DNA of 64,000 nt from Bombyx mori. Taxonomy: Eukaryota > Arthropoda > Insecta > Lepidoptera > Bombycidae. Numbering within the stretch: the first letter of the stretch is position 1; each line of letters starts with the position of its first letter. Location of the stretch: NCBI RefSeq assembly GCF_030269925.1, contig NC_085124.1:992001-1056000 (forward strand), written 5' to 3'. Of the stretch, positions 41,535 to 51,500 are shown piece by piece. Both the position numbers and the translations under genes were made by a program. Under the pieces are notes generated by a model. It was not told the origin of the DNA, did not search any database, and was given only the letters and a program-made list of their open reading frames with translations.

Positions 41535-42053
41535 GTGTGTGTGTCCGCTCCGACGCACGACTGGAGTTTACTGGATATAAAAAATTAAACGAAACAATAC
41601 GAGAAATAGTTCTATATTACGACAACACGATACACTACAGATTATTAACAAATTAACGAGACACAAAACAAACGACTAACAAATATATGAAAATACAATA
41701 ATGAGAGAAACGCGCGATCAGTACGAGGCTTTGTGGCGGACTGCCGGCGCAGCAGCCCGGCGTCACCTGCAATAACGCGGCCGCGCGTTGGCTCCTGATT
41801 GGCGCGCGCACGCATCACGCAATCAGGAGCCAATCAGGCGCATAACGCATTTCGTGTGACATGCTAGTACGATTTTGATTGGCGCGCGCACGCATCACGC
41901 AATCAGGAGCCAATCAGGCGCATAACGCATTTCGTGTGACATGCTAGTACGATTTTGGTCCCCATAATTTTCATACCCCGGGCCTATATATGTAAATCGA
42001 TTCTAAAGGAGTAAACTCCAATAAACTCCAATAACTTTTTACAAAACCGCTAC
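41535..42053 (+). mobile_element. Possible solo LTR
   Basis: The stretch starts TGTGTGTGTCCGCTCC and could end TTTTTACA near 42053. It contains inverted CCAAT boxes (ATTGG), a CCGGGCCTATATATG TATA-like box near 41980 and ACTCCAATAAACTCCAATAA downstream, the order of parts expected in an LTR. No ORF. Ends are guesses and no target duplication is certain. Confidence 0.35.
41797..41956 (+). repeat. Perfect 80-bp tandem duplication
   Basis: Two identical 80-base units, 41797-41876 and 41877-41956, each starting GATTGGCGCGCGCACGCATC and ending ATGCTAGTACGATTTT. Each contains ATTGG and CCAAT in opposite orientation and AATCAGGAGCCAATCAGG. Full identity means a recent duplication. They sit just upstream of a TATA-like box, so they may be duplicated upstream promoter elements. 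Confidence 0.9.
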
Positions 42054-42460
42054 TTGCGACCTTTTTAATTCTATAGATTTTACTAGGTATTTGCCTAAAT
42101 TGAGCTATTCATGCAGCGAGAGGTCATTATATTTTGGCTCCTTGTATTTATCGTTTCCTGGTACATGCTATTACGGTCAAGGTCTTTTAGAGAACGGCAG
42201 GTGTAATTGGGGGTTTTAGCTGACAGATAAACTATTAGCATTGAGTGACATAGTTGTTCATAACTATAGGTTGCTAGATTGTGCTAGATTTCACAAGCCA
42301 ATGTCTGAAAATTTTTAAATAGACCAAATCAGATAATTGGAACCAGAACAGTCGTTTTGGCTTTTTACAAAAAATGATTTGTTCGGATTCATGATACTCT
42401 AAAAGATCAATTTAGGATAATTTAGTTTTCTTTAGATTAGCTTAGAATCTATTTGTGGCT
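42054..42460. other. AT-rich stretch with no gene seen
   Basis: Nothing recognised. Confidence 0.4.
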
Positions 42461-42466
42461 TTTCGT

Positions 42467-42590
42467 TCTGGTAGGAACGTGGATAAGTAACATCCCACTT
42501 GCTATACCATTTGAAGAGTGGGGCAGCCGTTATACATTTGAGGCCTAACGTCTCAAGACGGGTGGAGGCAATATATTAATGAATTCTGGT
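42467..42590 (+). mobile_element. Old Bm1-type SINE fragment
   Basis: ATTTGAAGAGTGGGGCAGCCGTTATA and GTCTCAAGACGGGTGG identify it. Confidence 0.55.
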
Positions 42591-42603
42591 GACAGCTCGA
42601 CTG

Positions 42604-42915
42604 TTTTTTTTTTCTTCCTCCCTAAGCTGATAGCCTTGAGTTTCAGTTTCACCCTAACGTGTAGGTGAGCTCACGGGGCTCAAACCGGAGTGTTGCTAAC
42701 ACTGGCCCTAGCAAGAGCACTGCTTCGCAGAATCTACCACCGGATCGGAAACGCGACCCACTGAGAAGATCCGGCGAGGAACTCAGTGGGCTGTGTCTAT
42801 GGATGAATTCGCTCGTCGAGCCCTTCGTTCGCAAGCGACGGGTTCGAAGACGATGGTGACCGGTGCTTGTGGTACCTAACAGCACCGTTAATCGGGAGGA
42901 TCCGTAATGACGTGA
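42604..42915 (-). mobile_element. 'CACTGAGTTTCTCGCC' family repeat, longest copy
   Basis: Poly-T then CTAAGCTGATAGCCTTGAG, GGTGAGCTCACGGGGCTCAA, GCTTCGCAGAATCTACCACC, GACCCACTGAGAAGATCC and GCGACGGGTTCGAAGACGATG. It extends beyond the other copies at the 5' side. Confidence 0.7.
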
Positions 42916-43879
42916 CGTAATTTGGGCGACATCGACTGTTTACCATTCGGTCTAAAGGATCGGTATGGCTCGGCCGTGAGCTCGTTCATTCATCCAATAA
43001 ATAAATAATCTAACCATAGATCGATTTGCGTAGTTTTCAATGACTCATTATTAAATGGATAAATTTTGATACTGAATCAAAAAAAAACTTTTGCACTTAC
43101 GTATGTTAGATTTGAAAGGATTTTAATTTGAATAGATGTTGTTATTATTTTTCAAGGTTTCGGTCAATAAGAAAACAATTGCATTTGATTCTGATCTAGG
43201 ACCACTATATTTAAAATTATAGTAGGAGTTGGTGAGTTAATAATTTGTTCATTGCATAAGCATAGTCCGATTGAGTGTGAGATAGGTTGTTTAGCCCGGA
43301 ATAGCTGCTCAATAAGTATGGAGTGTTGGTAGGAAATAAAGGGAACATTGTCAAGAGGAAATGAAATTTAATGTCGACTGAGATTGATGATAATGAATGA
43401 ATATACTAAAATCTGTCAAATTTACAATTAAAAAAGTTTTGTTAATTAGGTAGCTTTTATTTATTTATTTTAACTTCGTCTCATTAAATGTAAATAAAAG
43501 TGAGCGTCAGGTTGTGCAGCTTACGAAATCAGCCGCCCTGGCCGAGACTCTTTTGGCCCTAAGCTAATCAAGCCCATAAGAAGGTGCTAGTGTTCAATGA
43601 GATATGAGCGTATTGATCTTCCTCAATTGTATATTAAAGTTGCTTTGTTTATTGATAACAATAAAGCTCACAAACGCTACTGAAAATAAATAAAAAATTT
43701 GGTTCACAACACACAGAAAAAGCAATGGACTCTTTTTGTCTATTTATATAAAGACGATGAATTTAATGTCATTTCGGAATCAAACGGTCAAAATGTACCT
43801 ACATTGTTACTACCTACATTGTTAGTTTGGTACAATAATTCAAGCACTAAATTTCGTTCTGCCTGAAGTCCAGTCATAG
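42916..43879. other. AT-rich stretch with no gene seen
   Basis: Chance ORFs only. Confidence 0.45.
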
Positions 43880-44060
43880 GTTTTTTTTTTTATTGCTTTG
43901 ATGGGTGGACGAGCTCACAGCCCTCCTGGTGTTAAGTGGTTACTGGAACCCATAGACATCTACGACGTAAATACGTCACCCACCTTCCTTGAGATAAGTT
44001 CTAAAGTATAGTTACAACGGCTGCCCCACCCTTCAAACCGAAACGCATTACTGCTTCATA
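43880..44060 (-). mobile_element. Bm1: Bm1-type SINE fragment
   Basis: Poly-T, GATGGGTGGACGAGC through AACGCATTACTGCTTCATA. Confidence 0.85.
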
Positions 44061-44974
44061 ATATTAACTATTGTGATCGTTTACTTGAACTTGAAAAAGT
44101 TAAGAAGTAAGGAATTTTATTTGCCAGCGAAACGCCTGATCTTTAAGCAATGTTATCTATTTATAGTTATTCAGAGCCTTGCCTGTAATTATTTCTTAGG
44201 AGCTTTGCGAGATAGTAATTTACTTTGTGACCGATATCGTTGAGTTTGGGATTACAAATCCAAACGTATAGGAATAGCTTTATGAGCTATTCATATCTAG
44301 TGAGACTATAAATGACACGTGACTTGGTAATGCCATAACAAAAGCATACAAAGAGTTTACAAATCAATAAATTCTTATCCTATAGGTATACATGTTATAT
44401 AATCTGTGGTAATACAAAAATTACCGCCAAAAGAGGTTTTTTGGCGGGAACGCGAGGAGTGAAGTTGAGTGATTTGTTTTATTTTGTCTATTTAGTGTTT
44501 CTTCAGGTTTAAATGTGTAATAACGGTGGTTTATTAACTTTTTAGTATCTGTGAAAGTGCACAAATGTGGGAAAATGAAACAAAGCCGCTGGAATCTCAG
44601 TAAACGACCACCATTTTATTGAGATTATATTTCATCCCATATCATCTCATCTCATTTCATTAAATTTCATCCCAGTTGATTAATATCTCAAATTAATCAT
44701 TTTCATTTCATTTCAGTCCGTATTATCATTTTTCATAAAAATAAGAATATAAATTAAAATAAGACATGACCTAAACATCTAAGTTACCAGGTCAGAAAAT
44801 CCCTTAAAAAAATACCGTCAAAAAATGAGAAGTGAAAAAGTATGATCGCGTAAGCCGCTGAGTTTAATAAATTAATTAAATCGTTGATAGAGGTCCCCGA
44901 TGTTAAGAAAAGAGTTATATAAACGCCAGCTATATTGTGTCTCCCATTTACTTGTATCTCCGAGAATCGCCGAT
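44061..44974. other. AT-rich stretch with no gene seen
   Basis: A run of degenerate TCATCTCATTTCAT-type repeats near 44628-44720; otherwise nothing recognised. Confidence 0.45.
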
Positions 44975-44975
44975 T

Positions 44976-45228
44976 TTTTTATTTTTTATTTCTTAGATGT
45001 GTGGACGAGCTCACAGCCCACCTGGTGTTAAGTGGTTACTGGAGCCCATAGACATCTGCAACGTAAATGCACCACCCACCTTGAGATATAAGCTCTAAGG
45101 TCTCAAGTATAGTTACAACGGCTGCCCCACCCTTCAAACCGAAACGCATTACTTCTTCACGGCAGAAAAAGGCAGGGTGGTAGTACCTAACGGCGCGGAC
45201 TCACAAGAGGTCCTACCAGCAGTAAAAA
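44976..45228 (-). mobile_element. Bm1: Bm1-type SINE, 3' half
   Basis: TTTTTATTTTTTATTTCTTAG to AGAGGTCCTACCAGCAGTAA. Confidence 0.85.
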
Positions 45229-45704
45229 TAGTGCTGAGAAGACGTTTCGACTTCAGAAACTGATGATACGTAAAAACGAAGAAATCCGCCGAGGAAGTTC
45301 TTTCAAGGTCCAACTTTTATCCTTGATCTAAAAACTGATATGACTAATGAATACCGCATTCAATCCACTCAAAACCGAACGACGGGTCGTAAATTCGCGC
45401 ATACAGGATTTTAAATAAAAATCAATTGCTACATGCATGACGGCGCGTCACTCGAGAATGTTCGATGGCTTTGACAGATTTGCTTTTCGTTGTGCTCGTT
45501 GTCAGGAGAGGACATTTTTGATAAAAATATCGGCCGCACGGCATAGCAGGTCCACTATTTAGTTTCATAAATATATCATTTATAGATTTATAGATTATAA
45601 AAATATCCGCATTAAAATAATTAAAATAATCAAATTTAGGGTTGTTATCAAATATTTATTTTTGTAGTGTTACTTTATATACACAACGCAAATAATATTA
45701 TTTT
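45229..45704. other. Stretch with no gene seen
   Basis: Nothing recognised. Confidence 0.4.
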
Positions 45705-45940
45705 TAGTGGTGGTACCAACCCTTGTTGACTCACTTGACACCCTACCACTAGTCAATTTTTGCTGGTTTGATTTTTATTACACGATGTTATTTGTTCATC
45801 GCGGAAGTCATTCGAGATAATTTCATAAGTATGTATTTCATTACAAAATTTGGTACGTGTCAGCGGGATTCGAACACCGGCACGGTCGCATCGTTCGATA
45901 CGAATGCACCGGGCGTCTTATCGTTTAGGCCCCGACACGT
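45705..45940 (-). mobile_element. Bm1: Bm1 SINE, tRNA-like 5' half
   Basis: The complement of the usual 3' halves: GGTTTGATTTTTATTACACGATG, AGCGGGATTCGAACACCGGC and GTTTAGGCCCCGACAC. Confidence 0.75.
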
Positions 45941-46074
45941 AAGCTAAATGTTACCGTGAAAAATTAATCAAGAGAAAAAAAAAACCACTTCCTCCCATAT
46001 TGCATTTTAATTTAATAGTAATAAAATAATAAAATCATCGAATTTTAGTGCATACCATTAGTTCTTCTTCTTCT

Positions 46075-46200
46075 TCTCAATCGTGTCACTCTTGACAGAG
46101 TGGTCGTGATCGTCATGTAGTGTTGGAAGGGGCAGACTTGATGCGTCTCACGATGTCGCGCCACCTCTCCCTGCTCGAGGTCATTCTACTGCACTCATTT
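46075..46200 (-). pseudogene. RTE-type LINE 3' tail
   Basis: The minus frame reads SREARWRDIVRR-like (RERWRDIVRRIKSAPSNTT), then CGACCACTCTGTCAAGAGTGACACG and a GAAGAAGAAGAA end. It sits only about 30 bases past the stop codon of the aldehyde oxidase gene, so it is in or beyond that gene's 3' UTR. Confidence 0.65.
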
Positions 46201-46230
46201 AGGGGACCTCCTCAAACTATTAGTAAAATT

Positions 46231-46301
46231 TTAATTTAATTTAAAGTCATCGGTTTTATTTGCGGCTGCCAAACACAGACTTTCCACTCTGTACGGACCA
46301 T
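46231..46301 (-). CDS. Aldehyde oxidase last exon
   Basis: Acceptor TTTTCAG at 46302 onward, then AT completing an Asp codon, giving [19 protein letters not shown] and FKLN before TAA (46231-46233). The phase and the DGPYxVE motif match the C terminus of insect aldehyde oxidases. It is separated from the preceding exon by a 2.7-kb intron full of transposon sequence and is too short for simple ORF calling. Confidence 0.8.
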
Positions 46302-48485
46302 CTGAAAAGAAAAATTATAATTCAACGTTTCAAGCGATAAGATCCTTTTATAGCACTCTATAAGTCCCAAAGTTTTTACAGTTTTTAGACACACACCAAA
46401 TATTTTGGTATCAAATAAACGAATGCAAAATATTAATGTACAAGGAAAGTCTTGTTTTGCTTATTCCTGATAAACTGCAATCCAGTTTCTAAGGAGCAAC
46501 AAGAGAAATTCATTATCACTAAGTAATTTAAATAAAACCTGGAAAAAATAATAAAACATTCTTGATTACTGGTGAAAGGGTAGTGGTACCTTGTGAGCAT
46601 ACTCTAATGGCACTAAACACCAAATACATGGTCTGCCAGCCTTCTCTTTAGAAATATGAAATAACAGTCTTAATGGGCGTGGTACTTTCCGCTCATACAT
46701 ATATTAGGATATCACGACCTTGGTTATTTTTTCGGTGATACAGTGAACAGTTTGAAGGGTAAACCTGTCAATATAATAATATGATACAATTTAAGCTCCG
46801 ACTTCATATATCAAGGTGGGCAATTATGTTCACGATGTGGTATCAAAAAAGCTCACCACGAGATAAAATCTATGCTAATATTATAAAGCTGAAGAGTTTG
46901 TTTGTTTGAACGCGCTAATCTCAGGAACTACTGGTCCGATTTGAAAAATTCTTTCAGTATTAGATAGACCATTTATAACATCACGGTAAGACCAATACAA
47001 GTGGAGCACCAATAAAGAATGTTTTAAAATAGGGGCTTAAATAACTCCTTAACATTCTATAATTCAAATATATTTTCACTTTGTACGTAAATGAAGTGGG
47101 GAGTAAAATTTAGCGTTATGCCAAAGTAGCTATTCCACGCGGATGGAGTCGCGGGTAAAAGCTAGTGTAGATAAGATGGAAAGAAACAGAAGACTAAAGA
47201 TGAATCACGACTCTCTTTCTTCTTCTGATGCGTATAGGTACAAAAAAATGCCACCCATGGGGACCCGTCGGTGCGCCCAGTCACGGCCGGAGTTCCCCAG
47301 GGAAGCGTCCTGGCACCAGTCCTCTACGCTCTCTACACCAACGACATTCCCACGCTTGAGGGCAACCTCCAAGCGTGGGAAGCCGACGTGAAGTTGGCGC
47401 TGTTTGCCGACGACAGCGCCTACTTCTCGTCCTCTAATTTCCCCTCTGCGGCCATTTCGAGGATGCAGAGGCTGTTGGACCTACTGCCCCAGTGGCTGGA
47501 CCGATGGAGGGTCGCGGTCAACGTGGGGAAGACCGCGGCTATCCTCTTCGGTCCGGTCCGCACAAGAGTCGTCCCAGGACAGCTCAGTCTCCGTGGAGTC
47601 AATGTCGAGTTTAGGCCCAGTGTCCGATACCTGGGAGTCAATATCGACCGGAGTTTGAGGATGACCGCCCACGCCAAGTCGGCGTTGGCGGCCGCCCGCT
47701 ATGCGAGGTTTCTCCTCCGGCCGGTGTTGGCCTCCAGGTTGCCGACCAGGACTAGACTCGGCATTTACAAGACGTATGTTCGTTCCCGTATCACGTACGC
47801 AGCTGCGGCCTGGTATCACCTCATCCCGCAGATCATGCGGGTGAAGTTACAGGCCCAGCAGAATCTGGCTCTTCGCACGATAGTCGGAGCAGGGCGTTAC
47901 GTCAGAAATGACGTAATCGCCCGGGATCTAGATGTGGAGTCGCTCGAGGAGTTCATTCGGAGGCTAGCTCGTAATATGTACGAGCGGGCTGACGGTGGAC
48001 CCCACGAGCATCTCCACAATATAGCTCCCTTGCACGCCAGACCACCTGATGGTAGGGCGCTACCAAGGGAGCTACTGGAACCCCCGGCTATGGTAAGATA
48101 GTCGGCTTAACCGGAGTGATATGGGAGTGCTCATAATGAGTGCCCCCATGGGACTGAGCTGTCCACACTCCACACTCTTCATTTCCCCCCACACTGTTGG
48201 GGTGCCCCCCTATGGGGACCCATTTCTATCACCCGTTTGGGTGAACCACTCCCCCTTAAGGGGAGTATTTACGTCGGTCCCTCCCCGCGACGGTCTTCCC
48301 CTTCTGGGGAGCCCCTAGCGGGTGAGCGCCAAACCAGTGCCGCGGCTCCCCCTCTGACTTGTAGAGGTGGGGCCGCGGCATGGGGCCGGTGGCGGGCCCC
48401 GGTTTAGTTGCTGACTGCTGCCCTGCTTTGTATATAGTGTATAGTTAGTTAGTTAGTAGTTAGTTTATAGTTTAGTAGTTAGAGG

Positions 48486-48551
<66 letters not shown>

Positions 48552-51500
48552 AGCAGAGGACAGCAGCCGGCGCCGGGGTGACTCCTCCGCGGGTATCACT
48601 CCACCCAGGAAAACAACAAGCCCATCGTATTATATTTAAGTATTTATTTATTTTGTCGATGTGAGTGTGCCGAGCACGCTGCGAACAGTCCCCTCCCATC
48701 TCGTCCTGCATCCATATCACCCCTGCCCTATGTGGCAGGGAGCTTCGTCCCGGGCAGTGGGGATTGCCCCGAGGCCCGTTCCGTGCCCCCGAAAGGGGGT
48801 ACGACGACCCTTCTTCTTCTTCTCATGGGGACCACATGGCAAAAACAATTAAATAAAGTTTTCAACTTTTTGAATTGTAAGCAATACGCTTTTTTATGTA
48901 AAATTTTTGTAAATAAATAAATCAGTTTAATACTAGCTTCTACTAAAGACTAGGGTAATTATATATCTGTCTGTATAGGGTAACATTTATATCAACGACT
49001 TTAAAAAAATAATAATTAAAAATCATACCAATTTGAAACCATTCGGTAGTAGGTATCCCGGATTCCCGCCTGGCTTCCGCTATTGCTTCTCGAAGCGCAA
49101 ATGCTATGACTATAGATAAGCACATTGGTGGTTCTCCCGTAGCTGAAAACAGTAGGAAAAAAATTGAAGTTCAGCACGCACGGGAAAACATAATACAGAG
49201 TAGTCTTTGATTTTTTTTTACATTATTTGCAACCGTCTGATATATTCGAAAAATAAGACTTATGTTAAAATAAACCTTCAACGTTATTTTTATTTATTTA
49301 CTAGCGACCCGCCCTCGCTTCGCTTCGGAAACATTAAAACACACATGAAACCAAAAAAATAAAATAAAAAAATAATAAAAAAAAGTAGCCTATGTTCATC
49401 AGGGACAATGTCGGCTTCTAATGGAAAAAGAATTTTTCAAATCGGTCCATTAGTTTCGGAGCCTATTCGAAACAAACAAACAAACAAATCTTTCCTCTTT
49501 ATAATATTAGTATAGATTGAACTTTATGCAAAATAGGTGTATATGTATATATATATAAATGATTATACATAGATTGCATTGTAATCAAGTTTTAGTTATA
49601 TATTTTTGCTGTTAATGCACTGTCGATTGCACCTATAATTGAGTTGACATCTGCCATGAAATTTTGTCAGTTTGTCAATGTTTTGTTTTGATGATCACTT
49701 TGTTGGTTTAACTTAATAAATAAATAAATTACTGTTACGATATCTTGCTTATATCCTTGTGACTTTAAGGGTGGGACAGCCATTATAATAAACTAATTGA
49801 GATTTTCGCTGTGGCACCTATCTAAGTATTTTGCAATAACGTAACACACCAAATGGGCTATAGTCCGACCAACCAGACCAATAAATAAAATACTTAGCCC
49901 ATATTCTATTAAAATCGGTTAATGAGATGCAAATGGGAAAAACACTTCACCCGTTGAATCATATTCACGGATCATTTGCGTCATTTAATTATTTTTTATT
50001 TACGTTTTATTTACGTTTAGTAAATGGCATCAAACAACAGACCTGCAGCTTGCTTACACGATTCCATTATGGTATCAGTTGAATGGAATATTTGAAATGT
50101 ATTCCACTGATAATTATTTTTAATAAATGTATCTTTTTTATTTGATTGGTTTTGTTAATTTTAAGTATTTTAAAATTATACTATGTACACATATGGACTT
50201 GTCGTTGTCTGAAATAAAATCATTCATTCATTCATTCATTCATTCATTCATTCATTCATTCATTCACTCGTTCGTTCATTCATTCATTCATTCTTGACAA
50301 TAGCAATACAAGCGTACCTTTGGCTCCAAGAAAAAGTTCAGTACTGTAAGAGTTCTTCCTGAAGTATACTCTGAGATCTTGCGGGATATCTCTTGCTAAG
50401 GGCACGCTATAGTTCCAAGTGCGGTCAGTGAGTAATTCCCCAGTATTAGGTTCATATACCAACTTCTCACATGTCCAGTACCCAAGACCCATGATGAATG
50501 CCCCTTCAACCTGGAAAGTTTGAAGGTTAATCTCCCATAAGGAATTATCCCAAGCGGTATAGCCCACGAGAAAGTTCGCTTTTCTCTAAAAAGTGCACAA
50601 ATTTTAATATTTTTGCTAAAATTTGTTTAGTAGTTACATAATTTATATAATATTATTATTATAAATAATACATTTTTTTTAAAGTATTAGGAAAAATTAA
50701 GTCCCAAAACATTAAGCGTTAACTTCACATTGACTTTAAATTTGTCATGTAGGCTAGTGTTTATTGAATTGGTGATCACTTTGTTGATACAGCTAATATT
50801 ATAAATTTAAGTAAATGTTATAAATCAATAAAATAAATATAATTATTTCATTATTTTGGTTTCTGATTTCAAGGAGACTTAATATCATTAATTAAATAAT
50901 CAATTTAATTATTAATTTAAGTTATGTTTCAATTATATCAAAATTTCTTTATTCCGCATAATCTAAAAATATCTTACTTGTCCGATATCGATTTCAGGGC
51001 TGACGCTTTTCCCGACGTCTTGTAGGATATCGACTCTTAATATCTCCGACTCTCCAGTTAAAACGTCCACCTCAACTTCTGCCAAGGAAACTCCGAAAAT
51101 ATTATAGATCTGTGCATCGATAGCGCTAACGAAACCATGAACTTGCAAATCGACATTAGAATCAAAAGCTTTCTTCACTAATTCCTCCCAAGTCGGGTTG
51201 TTCATCTGCAATCTTATTGGCTGCAATCTTCGTAACAGTTCCTCACAACACCTCGTAACAGCTACGCCTATATTCAGTGACGTCTGACTTCCACCGGATA
51301 TAAAGCCGTTAGGTGTCAAAACCGTGCTGTTGGCCTTAACCTGAATTTTCTCTAAGGGTATCTTTAAGTAATACGCACAGATTTGGGCCGCTTTTGTGTT
51401 CAGCCCTTGGCCCATTTCTATGCCACCGTGGCAAATGGCAACAGTACCATCTTCGTGGTAGACTGCCATGTTTGTGTCCAAGTACTGACCTCCTGCTGGC

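Larger units (their letters stand above)
47240..48548 (+). mobile_element. 5'-truncated Jockey-clade LINE with a 63-A tract
   Basis: GC-rich insertion oriented opposite to the host gene. It starts inside the reverse transcriptase, continues to the end of ORF2, then a 3' UTR of about 385 bases with GTTAGTTAGTTAGTAGTTAG, ending in 63 consecutive A (48486-48548). The length of the A run suggests a recent insertion, or an artefact. No clear target duplication was found. Confidence 0.8.
46302..49028. other. Last intron of the aldehyde oxidase gene
   Basis: Holds an old plus-strand Bm1 remnant (about 46568-46865), a Helitron (46869-47166), a Jockey-clade fragment (about 47240-48548) and a GC-rich tail (48549-48845). 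Host intron sequence is only a small part. Confidence 0.7.

Noticed and set aside
41645..41833. Small minus ORF over the 80-bp repeat region
   Set aside because: Overlaps an LTR-like non-coding region; no similarity seen.
48943..49028. C-terminal extension [15 protein letters not shown] as the natural end of the aldehyde oxidase
   Set aside because: It is intronic: a GTATGA donor follows WFQI, and the exon at 46231-46301 restores the family C terminus in phase.
50220..50293. CATT repeat as a CRISPR-like array
   Set aside because: Simple tetranucleotide microsatellite with no spacers; the host is an insect.
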